A DNA stretch of 64,000 nucleotides from DUZB01 sp963747555 (GTDB taxonomy: Bacteria; Desulfobacterota; DSM-4660; Desulfatiglandales; Desulfatiglandaceae). The DNA is taken from NCBI GenBank assembly GCA_963747555.1, contig CAVVFZ010000014.1, forward strand, positions 186,001 to 250,000, written 5' to 3'. The number at the start of each line of letters is the position of its first letter. The first letter of the stretch is position 1. The notes beneath the pieces were generated by a model. It had not been told where the DNA came from. It searched no databases and worked only from the letters and a program-made list of their open reading frames with translations. The translations under genes were made by a program, and so were the position numbers. Below are positions 45,689-55,359 of the stretch, one piece after another.

Positions 45689-46375
45689 ATGGCAAAAAGA
45701 CTTGAACGGCTTACCCTGAAACAGCAGGCCGAAAAGGCCCTGCGTGAAATGATCGCATCTTACCGGTTCACTCCGGGAAAATGGATCAATGTGGAAAATC
45801 TCTCAAAAGAGCTCAAAGTAAGTCGTACACCCGTATGGCAGGCACTGAAAGATCTGGAGAAGGAGGGGTTGGTCACCCACACCCACGGCAAGGGAATTCG
45901 CATGGCCCAGATGACGCCCGAAATGACCAACGATCTGTACACGGTGAGGGGACTTCTCGAAGGGCTGGCGGCCGGCCTGACGGCCCAAACCATCACATCA
46001 GGGACACTCAAGCGTATGGAATCCATCCTGGTAAAGCAGGAGCAGGCCGTTAAGCGGATGGATCTGCTGGAATACTCCGATTCTGACTTTGCCTTTCATG
46101 CCATCCTGTACGAATCATGCGGCAACTGGCTTTTGAAGGAACTCCTCGAAAACATCAAAAGACGCTCTCGACCATTCATCTGCGATATAACGCCCGCTTT
46201 GGAAGAGCTCTACCAGGATCACAAGGACGTTGTTGAAGCTTTCAAAAAAAAAGATGCCATAGCAGCGGAAATGATTATGAAGACGCATAACAAAAGGATG
46301 CAAGATCATATTCAATGGGCGCTGAAAAACGGGAAGCGCCGTGATCCGAATTCTATAACGGACTCAACAAACTAA
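45689..46375 (+). CDS. GntR-family (FCD) transcriptional regulator
   Basis: A 228-residue one-component regulator. An N-terminal winged helix (about 10-75) has the GntR pattern with LSKELKVSRTPVWQALKDLE and KEGLVTHTHGKGIRMAQ. The C-terminal FCD ligand domain (about 80-215) includes VRGLLEGLAAGLTAQTITSG, SDFAFHAILYESCGNWLLKE (the metal or ligand histidine region), LYQDHKDVVEAFKKKDAIAA and HNKRMQDHI. FCD regulators respond to small organic acids. It is the first gene before the molybdenum hydroxylase and probably controls the whole cluster to 54970. Confidence 0.92.
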   Translation: MAKRLERLTLKQQAEKALREMIASYRFTPGKWINVENLSKELKVSRTPVWQALKDLEKEGLVTHTHGKGIRMAQMTPEMTNDLYTVRGLLEGLAAGLTAQTITSGTLKRMESILVKQEQAVKRMDLLEYSDSDFAFHAILYESCGNWLLKELLENIKRRSRPFICDITPALEELYQDHKDVVEAFKKKDAIAAEMIMKTHNKRMQDHIQWALKNGKRRDPNSITDSTN

Positions 46376-46439
46376 ACCTGAATCGCCTGCCGAATTTAGC
46401 GGCATCGGCAAACCAAACCTTGTTTTCTGGAGGATCAAG

Positions 46440-47354
46440 ATGGCTCCCACCTTTAAAGACCTGCACTGGGCAAATAATATACAGGTCCAACAGTACCTGC
46501 AACCGGAGACCCTGGAAGAAGCGCTTGAAATGCTCGATAGTTTTGCGGGAAGGGCCAGGGTGATTGCGGGAGGGACCGATGTGGTGCCCCAGCTTCGCGG
46601 CCGGGATATTGTCGCGGAAGCCCTGGTGGATGTGACCCGCATTCCCGGGATGAACAGCATTGAAACGGATGGAAAAAACATTGTTCTGGGAGGTCTGGTT
46701 ACCCATGCACAGGTAGCCTCCTCAGAGCTGATCAAGACAAAGGCCGGCCTTCTTTCCGAAGGCGCGGGGTCCGTGGGATCGCCCCAGATCAGAAACATCG
46801 CGACGGTTGCGGGTAATCTGGTTAGTGGACAACCGGCCGCGGATGCGAGCATTCCTCTCCTGGCACTGGACGCCACGGTCACCATCGCGGGAAGCAACGG
46901 CATAAGAAATATTCCTCTCACTGATTTTTTTCTGGATACGGGAAAGACCGTCCTCGATTGCACCCGGGAAATCCTGACCCGCATTCAATTCAGGGGGTTG
47001 ATGGAAAATGAGGGGGGATGTTATCTGAGGCTTGCCAAACGAAAGGCACTTACCTTGCCCATGCTGGTTCTGGCGGCGGTTGTGAATGCGGACATGGAAA
47101 AGCGGATCATAAACCGCGCAGCCATTGCCATTGGGCCGGTTGCCCCGGTTCCTTACAGGGCCCGAAATGTGGAAGAAGGGCTTAAAGGGGCGCCCATCAG
47201 CGATGAAACCTTTGCTGCGGCGGCAGACAGGGGGATGCTGGAATGTACTCCGAGAGACAGTTGTCTCCGGGGCTCCTGCGATTATCGCCAGGAGATGGCA
47301 AAAGTATTTATCAGACGTGGTCTCACCAGGGCCATTGCACAAATTGGTTCATAG
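46440..47354 (+). CDS. Molybdenum hydroxylase FAD-binding medium subunit
   Basis: A 304-residue FAD subunit of the CoxM/XdhB type. The FAD motifs are clear: RARVIAGGTDVVPQLRGRDI and GSPQIRNIATVAGNLVSGQPAADAS (TxxGN part). A C-terminal domain follows (RGLMENEGGCYLRLAKRKAL, GSCDYRQEMAKVFIRRGLTR). It lacks the 4Fe-4S insertion of 4-hydroxybenzoyl-CoA reductase beta subunits. It passes electrons from the Mo centre through FeS to FAD, together with the next two gene products. 9 bases separate it from coxS. Confidence 0.92.
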   Translation: MAPTFKDLHWANNIQVQQYLQPETLEEALEMLDSFAGRARVIAGGTDVVPQLRGRDIVAEALVDVTRIPGMNSIETDGKNIVLGGLVTHAQVASSELIKTKAGLLSEGAGSVGSPQIRNIATVAGNLVSGQPAADASIPLLALDATVTIAGSNGIRNIPLTDFFLDTGKTVLDCTREILTRIQFRGLMENEGGCYLRLAKRKALTLPMLVLAAVVNADMEKRIINRAAIAIGPVAPVPYRARNVEEGLKGAPISDETFAAAADRGMLECTPRDSCLRGSCDYRQEMAKVFIRRGLTRAIAQIGS

Positions 47355-47363
47355 GAGGTCCCC

Positions 47364-47858
47364 ATGAACGAACTTAGACTTGCTTTTACGTTAAACGGGA
47401 AGGACATTTCCATGGAGATTTCCCCGAATACCCTGCTCGTGGATCTCCTGAGAGACAGGCTCGGACTCACCGGAACCAAGGTGGGGTGTCGAGAAGGAGA
47501 ATGCGGCGTCTGCACCGTGCTTCTGGACGGGAATCCCGTTAACTCCTGCATCCTGCCCGCTGCAAAGATCCAGGGAAGATCCCTGACCACCATAGAAGGT
47601 CTGGCCGATGAAAAGGGTCAGCTCACTGAAATTCAGAAGGCCTTCATGCATGAAGGGGCGGCACAGTGTGGATTCTGTACCCCCGGCATGATCATGAATG
47701 CAACGGCCTTGCTGGAAAGAAATACAGAACCCGATGATCAGGAGATCAGGCGGTCTCTTTCAGGAGTCCTCTGTCGCTGCACGGGCTACCAGAAGATCGT
47801 GCAGGCGGTTGTAACTGCCGGTGAGATGAAAAAGTCACAGGGGTCATCGGAAAGATAA
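47364..47858 (+). CDS. Molybdenum hydroxylase 2x[2Fe-2S] small subunit
   Basis: A 164-residue iron-sulfur subunit of the CoxS/XdhC type. The plant-ferredoxin-like cluster uses C42, C47, C50 and C62 (GCREGECGVC, then SCIL). The second, helical cluster uses C102, C105, C137 and C139 (QCGFCTPGMI, CRCTGYQKI). All eight ligands are present and length is usual. Its product bridges the Mo and FAD subunits. Confidence 0.95.
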   Translation: MNELRLAFTLNGKDISMEISPNTLLVDLLRDRLGLTGTKVGCREGECGVCTVLLDGNPVNSCILPAAKIQGRSLTTIEGLADEKGQLTEIQKAFMHEGAAQCGFCTPGMIMNATALLERNTEPDDQEIRRSLSGVLCRCTGYQKIVQAVVTAGEMKKSQGSSER

Positions 47859-47882
47859 GACCCATCTTCAAGAGGTAACATC

Positions 47883-50273
47883 ATGCAAGACAAAACCGAA
47901 GGAAAGGTTCAGGTTCTCACTCGACAGAAACTGGATCTTGAAAAATTGTTGGCGGCCCCTGAAAAGAAACTGTCGGTTGCAGGCAAATCCGTTACGCGAA
48001 CCGATGACCTGAGCAAGGTGACCGGAAAACTGATGTACGGGGCGGATTACCCCCAGGAAGGTTTTCTGCACGGGAAGATTCTCAGAAGTCCGCATCCCCA
48101 CGCACTTATCAAGGCGATTCACGTGGAAAAGGCAAAAGAACTTGACGGGGTCGCCGCGGTACTGACAGGAAAAGATGTGCCGGGTAGAAACGGTTTCGGG
48201 GCTATTTTGCCGGACCAGCCGGTCATCTGTACAGACAAGGTGCGTTTTGTCGGCGATGGGGTTGCCCTCGTGGCGGCGGAAACAGAAGAGATCGCCCATG
48301 AGGCCTTATCGCTGATTCAGGTGGAGTACGAGGTCCTGCCGGCGGTTTTCGATCCCCGCGATGCCATGAAACCCGATGCCCCGAAGGTCCATGAAGGGGG
48401 AAACCTTCTTTCCAAAAATAAACTGCGGAAAGGGGATGTAGAAAAGGGCTTTGCGGAAGCCGATGTCATCCTGGAACGGACTTACCAAGTGCCCTTCCTC
48501 GAACATGCTTACCTGGAGCCGGATATTACGTTCGCCGTTCCGCAACCGGACGGAACCATGCTGGTGGAAGGCCCCATGCAGGCGCCTTTTACGGTACGGA
48601 GAAATATTGCCGCGGTCCTCGGCATTCCCGTAAACATGGTGCGCGCCAGACAGATCCACATGGGCGGCGGATTCGGCGGCAAGGAAGACTCCCCCATTGA
48701 CATCGGATGCAGGGCCGCGGTCCTGGCCCATCACACGGGCCGCCCGGTCCGCATTGCCCTGGAGAGGGAAGAAGTCACGATCCAGACTTGCAAGCGCCAC
48801 CCCATGATCATGGACATAAAAATCGGCGCCGGAAAAGATGGAAGACTTCTGGCCTTTGAAGGGGTGATTTACGACGAGCAGGGGGCCTATGCGGGACTCG
48901 GCCCGCTGATTCCGCCCGCCGGAGGTTCCCACATTCATTCCATGGTCATGATGCCCGGTCCCTATGAAATCCCCCATGCAAAGGTGGATGCCTATCTTTG
49001 TTATACGAACCATCCCTACGGCGGGGCCATGCGTGGGTTCGGTGCGCCCCAGGTGCATATCGCCCATGAACAACTGATCGACGAACTGGCGGGTGAACTG
49101 GGCATGGATCCTCTTGAGATAAGACGCATCAATGCCTTCCATGTCGGATCGGTGACGGCTACCGGACAGGTCCTGGATCAGAGTGTGGGGCTCTTGGACA
49201 CCCTGGAAACCTGCGCCCAGGCTTTCCACTGGAAAGAAAAGTTCGGGCAAAACAGCTATGTGGAAGGGACGGAAAGCAAACGTCGCGGCATAGGAATCGG
49301 AATGGGATGGTATCGCACCAGTATCGGTACGGCCGGCGATGGCTGCGGCGCAAATGTGTATGTCCACGAAGACGGTTCCGTCCTTCTCTATTCGGGCATC
49401 ACGGAGATGGGACAGGGGGCTTTCACGGTCCTTCCTCAGATATGCGCGGAAGAGCTGGGTGTGTCCATGGAAGACGTGCGTCTGGTCAAACCGGATACGG
49501 ACCAGGTTCCCGAGTCGGGACCCACCGTAGGCAGCCGCTCCACCACGCTCATGGGCAATGCCATTATCATGGCCGCCCGTCAGGTGAAGGCTTCCATCCT
49601 TGAAATGGCTTCCGAGATGCTGCTGGTCCCCGTGGAGAGGATTGAAGCAAAGAATCGGCTGATTTACGACAGAGAAGAACCAAATAAATCCCTGGCGTTT
49701 AAGCAAGTGGCTGCCAGGTGCATGGCTACGGGGAAACGGCTCATCGGCCAGGGTTGGTGGACTCCTCCTGCCGCTTCGCTGGACCCGGAAACGGGCCAGG
49801 GCAACCCCTACTTTGTGTACACTTACTCCACCCATATGGCTGAAGTATTGGTGGACGTGGAGACCGGCGAGGTGGAAATCACCGATTATGTGGCGGCCTT
49901 CGATGTGGGAAAGGCCATAAACCCCAAGGCGGTGGAGGGCCAGATCGAGGGAGGCGTAGCCATGGGTCTGGGCTATGCCCTCATGGAAGAGGTAGCCATG
50001 GTGGATGGCGTACCGCAGAATATCAACCTGCAGGATTATCTGATTCCCACAACCCTGGACGTGCCCCACATCAAGCCGATCATCCTGGAGGTGGAAAATA
50101 AGCTGGGACCTTATGGCGCGAAAGGAATCGGCGAAATGCCCAACATTCCGGCGACCCCGGCCATCCTCAACGCCATCGCCAACGCGTGTGGAGGACGTGT
50201 ACGCTCCCTGCCGGCGGATCCGGAACATGTTTTCATGGCCATCAGGGAGGCCGGTGGACCGCCGGAAAGATGA
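47883..50273 (+). CDS. Molybdenum hydroxylase large subunit
   Basis: A 796-residue xanthine-oxidase-family catalytic subunit. Molybdopterin-binding loops are seen at GGGFGGKE (261-268) and AMRGFGAPQ (382-390), the MGQGAF loop follows, and the catalytic base is E751 in GAKGIGEMP. The CO-dehydrogenase active-site motif AYxCSFR is absent, so a CO dehydrogenase is unlikely. It probably hydroxylates an aromatic, N-heterocyclic or purine-like substrate with water as the oxygen source. An adjacent importer may bring that substrate in. The order FAD, FeS, Mo is the usual one. Confidence 0.93.
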   Translation: MQDKTEGKVQVLTRQKLDLEKLLAAPEKKLSVAGKSVTRTDDLSKVTGKLMYGADYPQEGFLHGKILRSPHPHALIKAIHVEKAKELDGVAAVLTGKDVPGRNGFGAILPDQPVICTDKVRFVGDGVALVAAETEEIAHEALSLIQVEYEVLPAVFDPRDAMKPDAPKVHEGGNLLSKNKLRKGDVEKGFAEADVILERTYQVPFLEHAYLEPDITFAVPQPDGTMLVEGPMQAPFTVRRNIAAVLGIPVNMVRARQIHMGGGFGGKEDSPIDIGCRAAVLAHHTGRPVRIALEREEVTIQTCKRHPMIMDIKIGAGKDGRLLAFEGVIYDEQGAYAGLGPLIPPAGGSHIHSMVMMPGPYEIPHAKVDAYLCYTNHPYGGAMRGFGAPQVHIAHEQLIDELAGELGMDPLEIRRINAFHVGSVTATGQVLDQSVGLLDTLETCAQAFHWKEKFGQNSYVEGTESKRRGIGIGMGWYRTSIGTAGDGCGANVYVHEDGSVLLYSGITEMGQGAFTVLPQICAEELGVSMEDVRLVKPDTDQVPESGPTVGSRSTTLMGNAIIMAARQVKASILEMASEMLLVPVERIEAKNRLIYDREEPNKSLAFKQVAARCMATGKRLIGQGWWTPPAASLDPETGQGNPYFVYTYSTHMAEVLVDVETGEVEITDYVAAFDVGKAINPKAVEGQIEGGVAMGLGYALMEEVAMVDGVPQNINLQDYLIPTTLDVPHIKPIILEVENKLGPYGAKGIGEMPNIPATPAILNAIANACGGRVRSLPADPEHVFMAIREAGGPPER

Positions 50274-50357
50274 GGGGGTCGGAGATCAGAGGACTGGGGT
50301 CAGAGGTTTAGAAATAGTAATGGAAGAAAATTTTTAACCATTTAAATGGAGGATGCC

Positions 50358-51608
50358 ATGAAGAAAAGAACGATTATTTCCGTAAGCTTTTTTGTCGCAG
50401 CAGCTTTTGTCTTCGGGTTCTGGGGGCCGGCCGGCGCCGAAGGTCCGGACAAGATCAAAATCGGACTGATGTTCGGTCTAACGGGTCCTGCCTCACCCAT
50501 CGGTCCGGTACAGATGAAAGGCGCCCAGCTGGCCATCAAAGAAATCAATGATGCCGGAGGCGTCATGTTCGGGGGAAAGAAGATTCCCGTGGTGGCCGTT
50601 GTGAAAGATGACGAGACCAAAGGCGATGTGGCGGTTCGGCGTTTTAAGGAACTGCGCGATGAAGACAAGGTGCATGCCCTGGTGGGCTCCACCTTCGCAG
50701 GCATCGCCAAGGCCCTCAATACACAGATGAACCGGTTGCCCATGGCTTACGTAGCAGCCTGCGTGGCGCCCATGGACATGTTTGAAAAAGGCCAACTGGC
50801 TCCGACCACCTTCGGAATTCACGGCACGGCCTACTCCATCGGCTACTCCGGAGCCGCCTACATTGCTACCCAGCTGAAACTCAAAAAGGTGTTTTTTCTG
50901 GCCCCTGCCTATTCTTTCGGGCGCGATCAGTATCAGGGCGCCAAAGATGCCTTCGACAAATACGGAGTGGAAGTGCAGTACGACGAAGCCCCGGTAAAGA
51001 CCACCGATTACACTCCCTACATCCAGAAGATTGCCGAAGCCAAACCGGACATCTGCATGATGGCCCAATGGGGAACCGGCGCTATCGCGGTGATCAAGCA
51101 GGCTTACGAATTGGGATTGAACAAGAAGACCAAGATCTGGTTTAACTGGATGACCAATGTGTTCGGGAGCGGCGTACCGGCTGAAGCCCTGGAAGGCGTC
51201 TACTCGCTCATGAGCTGGTATTGGAACCTGGAAGGCTTTGCCGATCCGGAAGTAGTCAAGGCCGGGAAAGAATTCGTGGACAAATATATGGCGGCTTACA
51301 ACGAGCCGCCGGATCCTTATGCGGGTATGGCCTATGTGGGCACCAAGGAACTGATTCGGGGCATCGAACAGGCCCAATCCACCGATCCTCTGGCCATTGC
51401 CAAGGCGATTATGGCCAAACCGGAATTCCCTTCCATGAAGGGACCGGGAACCTGGCGCATCGACCACCAACCTGTCTTTAAGTATGGCGCTTTTGTGGTG
51501 CAGGGCAAGGCGCCTGCTGAAAGAAAGAGCAAATGGGACCTGGTGAAGGTAATCGGCGCCTATACCGGAACGGACTACCTGCCGACCCTTAAAAGTGAAG
51601 GATACTGA
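50358..51608 (+). CDS. Branched-chain-type ABC substrate-binding protein
   Basis: About 416 residues from the ATG at 50358 (GGAGG upstream; an ATG at 50346 overlaps that site). A signal peptide (SVSFFVAAAFVFGFWGPAGA) precedes a LivJ/Leu-Ile-Val-binding fold: KIGLMFGLTGPASPIGPVQM, GAQLAIKEINDAGGVMFGGK, VVAVVKDDETKGDVAVRRFK, VHALVGSTFAGIAKAL, YSFGRDQYQGAKDAFDKYGV. Members bind amino acids, amides or aromatic acids. Its position next to the hydroxylase suggests the hydroxylase substrate or a related compound. Confidence 0.9.
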   Translation: MKKRTIISVSFFVAAAFVFGFWGPAGAEGPDKIKIGLMFGLTGPASPIGPVQMKGAQLAIKEINDAGGVMFGGKKIPVVAVVKDDETKGDVAVRRFKELRDEDKVHALVGSTFAGIAKALNTQMNRLPMAYVAACVAPMDMFEKGQLAPTTFGIHGTAYSIGYSGAAYIATQLKLKKVFFLAPAYSFGRDQYQGAKDAFDKYGVEVQYDEAPVKTTDYTPYIQKIAEAKPDICMMAQWGTGAIAVIKQAYELGLNKKTKIWFNWMTNVFGSGVPAEALEGVYSLMSWYWNLEGFADPEVVKAGKEFVDKYMAAYNEPPDPYAGMAYVGTKELIRGIEQAQSTDPLAIAKAIMAKPEFPSMKGPGTWRIDHQPVFKYGAFVVQGKAPAERKSKWDLVKVIGAYTGTDYLPTLKSEGY

Positions 51609-51710
51609 TAAAACCGGTCCTTTTGCATGAAAAACCCGGGCTGAGCGGTTTACGGTTTTGCGCCATGGCATGAGGCCGTGAACCGCTTGCCCACTGAAAT
51701 GAAGAGTGAA

Positions 51711-52481
51711 ATGGCTCAAACCATCCTGTCCACGAAAAACGCATCCAAACATTTTGACGGCCTGGTGGCGGTAAACCGGATTACCTACGAGTTAAGGGAA
51801 GGGGAATCGGCCGGCATCATCGGTCCCAACGGGGCCGGAAAGACCACCTTTTTCAATCTGTTGACCGGTTTCTATAAGCCTGATGAAGGAGCGGTTTTCT
51901 ACTACGGAAAAGAGATTACCCGGATGCCGTCCTATGAACGGGTCAACGGCGGCATTGCCAGGACCTTTCAGCTGGTTTCCGTTTTCGATACCATGACTGT
52001 CCTGGAAAACATGATGCTTGCCCGGATCAGGATGGGCCGGAACTATCAATCAAAACTGCGATTTTTTTTCAAAAACGTCCGGCACCGCGCCTTAATGGAG
52101 GAATGCCTTCATGCGCTGGACAGGATGGGTATAGGAGACAAGGCGGAAATCCCCACATCCGATCTTTCCTATGGCGAAAAACGGGAGCTGGAAATCGCCA
52201 TCGCTCTGTCCCTGAACCCGAAGGTGCTTCTTCTGGACGAGCCGTTTGCAGGCCTTAGCCAGGTCGAGATTATTACAATCAGTAACGTCATCAAGGAATT
52301 GAAAGGAAGTTTCTCCATTGCTATCGTGGAGCATAAAATCTCCAAACTCATGGAACTGATAGACCGGCTTTATGTGATTAACGAGGGGGAGCTCATATGT
52401 GAAGGCGCCCCCGATAAAGTCATTTGCGACCCCCTGGTCAGAGAATGCTACTGGGGAAAAGAAGACATGGTATGCTACTGA
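51711..52481 (+). CDS. livG: LivG-like ABC ATPase
   Basis: An approximately 256-residue ABC ATPase (start taken at the ATG of MAQTILSTKN; a GTG at 51678 and an ATG at 51699 are possible). Walker A GPNGAGKTT, Q-loop ARTFQLVSVFDTMTVLENM, signature LSYGEKRELEIAIAL and Walker B VLLLDEPFAGLS are complete. The ARTFQ motif is typical of LivG. It works with the LivF partner encoded next. Confidence 0.9.
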   Translation: MAQTILSTKNASKHFDGLVAVNRITYELREGESAGIIGPNGAGKTTFFNLLTGFYKPDEGAVFYYGKEITRMPSYERVNGGIARTFQLVSVFDTMTVLENMMLARIRMGRNYQSKLRFFFKNVRHRALMEECLHALDRMGIGDKAEIPTSDLSYGEKRELEIAIALSLNPKVLLLDEPFAGLSQVEIITISNVIKELKGSFSIAIVEHKISKLMELIDRLYVINEGELICEGAPDKVICDPLVRECYWGKEDMVCY

Positions 52482-53164
52482 ATGTAGAGAATCTCAATGT
52501 CCATTACGGCCGGGCACAGGTCCTGCATGACATCTCCACCCATATAGCGGAGGGAGAACTCGTGTGCATGGTGGGACGCAATGGGGCTGGTAAGACAACG
52601 TTCCTGAAAACAATCGGCGGTTTCATGAAGCCATCGTCCGGCGCCATCACCTTCCGCAACCGGAGGATAGACGGTCTGCCTCTCGAAAATGTAGCTCTCC
52701 AGGGGATCAAGTACGTATTCCAGGACAAGAGGGTTTTTGGCGAACTCACGGTTCGCGAGAACATTGAATTAGCCGCTTTTCCGGTGAAAGAGAGCATGGA
52801 TGAAGCTATCGAAAAAGTGCTTCACATTCATCCCCGCATGGAGAAGCATCTCGATTCAAAGGCCAAGGGTCTGAGTGGCGGAGAACGGCAGATCCTGCTC
52901 ATTGGAAGGGCACTGATAGGGAATCCGCAACTGCTTCTCATCGATGAGCCCACGGAAGGGCTTGCAGCCAAGATCATCGGGCAGATCGTGGATATTCTCC
53001 TGCAGATGAAGACCAAATTGTCCATGATCGTTGTGGAACAGAACCTGGCCACCGTTTCCCGGCTGGCCGACCGTATATATGTCATGAAAGAAGGGGTTAT
53101 CCTTCGAGAAATTGCTGATCGCGAAACCATTCAGAAGCCTTCTCTTTATGAGGAAGATCTTTAG
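52472..53164 (+). CDS. livF: LivF-like ABC ATPase
   Basis: A 230-residue ABC ATPase that starts inside the end of livG (ATGCTACTGA). Walker A GRNGAGKTT, a VFQDKRVFGELTVRENIELA Q-loop, signature LSGGERQILLIGRAL and Walker B LLIDEPTEGLA are all visible. The ERQ and DEPTEGLAAKI sequences are LivF-like. It pairs with LivG to power a branched-chain-type importer. Confidence 0.92.
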   Translation: MLLNVENLNVHYGRAQVLHDISTHIAEGELVCMVGRNGAGKTTFLKTIGGFMKPSSGAITFRNRRIDGLPLENVALQGIKYVFQDKRVFGELTVRENIELAAFPVKESMDEAIEKVLHIHPRMEKHLDSKAKGLSGGERQILLIGRALIGNPQLLLIDEPTEGLAAKIIGQIVDILLQMKTKLSMIVVEQNLATVSRLADRIYVMKEGVILREIADRETIQKPSLYEEDL

Positions 53165-53179
53165 GAAAAGTCATCGCTC

Positions 53180-54100
53180 ATGTTTAGCAAAATAGAAAAA
53201 AATCCATTCCTGACCCTGGCGATCATCACCGGCGGTTTCCTTCTTTTCGGTTTTTCCACCTCCCTTCCCAAGATAACCGACTTTATGATCTTCTGTATCT
53301 TCGTGCTGGGATTTGATCTTATTTACGGACACATGGGCCAGCTGTCTTTCGGGCACATGCTCTATCTCGGGGCCGGATCTTATGGAACTGCGATTTTTGC
53401 CAACTTCGTGACCCCCAATCCATTCCTGGGAATTGCCGTCGGCATTTTTACCGCGGCCCTGTTAGCCTTCATTCTGGGGCTCATTGTGGTGCGAACCTCC
53501 GGCGCGTGTTTCGCTCTCTTGAACCTGGCCTTGAACGAGGTAGGCGCTTTCATGGTCTTGGTCCCTTTTCCTCGCTGGACCGGTGGAGAGGACGGACTGA
53601 GCCTGTTCTTTGACAGTTACGGTTTCCTGAATTTCGCGAACCCGACTTTTCTATTTTTCTTTGTGCTGGGGTCCCTGCTGACCGTCAGCTACGTGATCAT
53701 GCGTTTTGTTCGATCGCCCTACGGACTGTTTCTGAAAGCCACAAAGGAAAACGAAGTGAGGGTGCGATTTCTGGGGTACAACACCTACATCTACAAACTG
53801 ATTACCTTCGTTCTATCCGGTGCCATAGCGGGCTTCGCCGGAGCTTTGAACACCATCAACCTCTCCTATACCAACCCGAGCCTCATTGATCCTACGCGCA
53901 ACGTGGAAGTGATCTTCGCCGCCCTCATGGGAGGCGCGGGCAATGTGATGGGCGCCGTCATCGGCGGCACGGCCTTCATGACCATCAGCAACTACCTGGC
54001 CCGATACATTATCCGGTGGGAGATGTTTTTAGGAGTCGCCCTCCTCATCTTTGCATTCAAGTTCAGGAAAGGCATCTGGGGATATCTCAGGAAGGTGTAG
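53180..54100 (+). CDS. livM: LivM-like ABC permease
   Basis: A 306-residue permease with eight or more hydrophobic segments, including LAIITGGFLLFGFSTSLPKI and GVALLIFAFKFRKGIW at the ends. The family features are GLFLKATKENEVRVRFLGYN with the EAA-type loop, and LSGAIAGFAGALNTINLSYT plus LMGGAGNVMGAVIGGTAFMT. The gene is 15 bases downstream of livF. It forms the membrane pore with LivH. Confidence 0.9.
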   Translation: MFSKIEKNPFLTLAIITGGFLLFGFSTSLPKITDFMIFCIFVLGFDLIYGHMGQLSFGHMLYLGAGSYGTAIFANFVTPNPFLGIAVGIFTAALLAFILGLIVVRTSGACFALLNLALNEVGAFMVLVPFPRWTGGEDGLSLFFDSYGFLNFANPTFLFFFVLGSLLTVSYVIMRFVRSPYGLFLKATKENEVRVRFLGYNTYIYKLITFVLSGAIAGFAGALNTINLSYTNPSLIDPTRNVEVIFAALMGGAGNVMGAVIGGTAFMTISNYLARYIIRWEMFLGVALLIFAFKFRKGIWGYLRKV

Positions 54101-54136
54101 GCTTTTGAACTTTTCACTCTATCGCACGGTATCTAA

Positions 54137-54970
54137 ATGCTGCAGTCCATTTTGTTCGGTTTGACTATCGGGGGAATCCTCTACATCATCGCCATCGGTC
54201 TTTCCCTGACCTTCGGCGCTATGGGAATCGTCAATTTCGCCCATGGATTGATCTATGCCATCGGCGCATACGTCCTTTATACCGGCCTCTCCTGGTTGGG
54301 ATTGAACTTCATCTTGGGCGCGCTGCTGGCTGTACTGGTTTCCATACCCATCAGCTACGTGATTGAAAGATTCGTCATCCGAAAGCTTTACGGGCAATCC
54401 ATCGATTATGCCATCATCGCCACCTACGCCGTATTGCTCATCGGTGTGGATGCCATCAAGTGGATTTACGGCCCCAACCCGCTGCCCATCGGTGATCCCA
54501 TAGGGGAATCGATCCGCTTCATGTCTCTGGAAATGCCCGTCTATCGACTGATTATCATCGGCATTTCGTTTCTTATCTTCATCGGACTCTCCCTTTTCTT
54601 CAAGAAAACCATGGTCGGCAAGATTGTTGTGGCCGGCCTGCAGGATCAGGAAGCGGTGAGGAGTCTGGGGATACGTGTGGAAAAGTATTTTGCCGTGGTA
54701 TTTATCCTGGGAAGCGCCCTGGCCGCTTTGGGAGGCGTGCTCTATGCCCCCATCAGCACCCTCGATCCTTACATGGGCTTTCACATTCTGATCCTTTGTT
54801 TTGCAGTGGTTATTGTGGGCGGAATGGGCAATCTGACAGGAACCGCCATCGCCGCCTTTGCTCTGGGAATGGTTATGTCCATCACGGGCAGACTATGGGG
54901 GCCGGCTGCGGATGCCATGGTATATGTGGTTATGGCCGCGGTCTTGATCTTCAGACCCATTGATGTTTGA
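54137..54970 (+). CDS. livH: LivH-like ABC permease
   Basis: A 277-residue permease with LivH features: an N-terminal GILYIIAIGLSLTFGAMGIV and NFAHGLIYAIGAYVLYTG, a conserved loop DQEAVRSLGIRVEKYFAVVF, and the C-terminal GGMGNLTGTAIAAFALGMVM. It closes a five-gene importer in the order SBP, G, F, M, H. Substrate inferred only from its neighbourhood with the molybdenum hydroxylase. Confidence 0.92.
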   Translation: MLQSILFGLTIGGILYIIAIGLSLTFGAMGIVNFAHGLIYAIGAYVLYTGLSWLGLNFILGALLAVLVSIPISYVIERFVIRKLYGQSIDYAIIATYAVLLIGVDAIKWIYGPNPLPIGDPIGESIRFMSLEMPVYRLIIIGISFLIFIGLSLFFKKTMVGKIVVAGLQDQEAVRSLGIRVEKYFAVVFILGSALAALGGVLYAPISTLDPYMGFHILILCFAVVIVGGMGNLTGTAIAAFALGMVMSITGRLWGPAADAMVYVVMAAVLIFRPIDV

Positions 54971-55359
54971 TATCCAAAAGGCCACCGGCCGTTAGCCGTT
55001 GTTTGGAAACGGCAAGCGTAGAAAGGCGGAAGGATTTGTCTCCCAGAATCTGCTAAAGAAAACAGGATTTCCCATTGAGAAACGAGGGAATAGGTTTTTC
55101 GTATCAAAAGACCTTCAGCTGAAGTAGAGCTTTTTGCTTGACCTGCTATCCTAAACTCGGTATGTTTCGACCCTGTAAAACAACCACTCCTTATCCCATC
55201 CATCGATTCAGGCTTGGACATTCCTTGCATCATGTCTTTTCATGCCATTGGCGGAAATGTCGAAGACAGCTATTAAACTCCTGTTTATTCCAGGAAAGAT
55301 GAAGATGATCAGCGAGATACAGGAATGACGATAGCATTAATCGGAGGACATTCTAGTCC
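54971..55359. other. Intergenic region between liv operon and lgt
   Basis: About 390 bases without a convincing gene. A GCCACCGGCCGTTAGC-rich stretch near 54980 may end the liv transcript, but no clean terminator hairpin with a T-run is seen. The last 30 bases carry the lgt leader with GGAGGA at about 55341. Confidence 0.45.

Noticed and set aside
48306..50228. Long minus-strand open frame of about 640 codons opposite the molybdenum hydroxylase large subunit
   Set aside because: It is the complement of a strongly conserved gene with complete cofactor motifs; its product has no recognisable family features and it lacks a ribosome-binding site. A high-GC antisense shadow.
50493..51752. Minus-strand frame of about 420 codons opposite the substrate-binding protein
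   Set aside because: Shadow of a conserved LivJ-like gene; no start signal and no family pattern.
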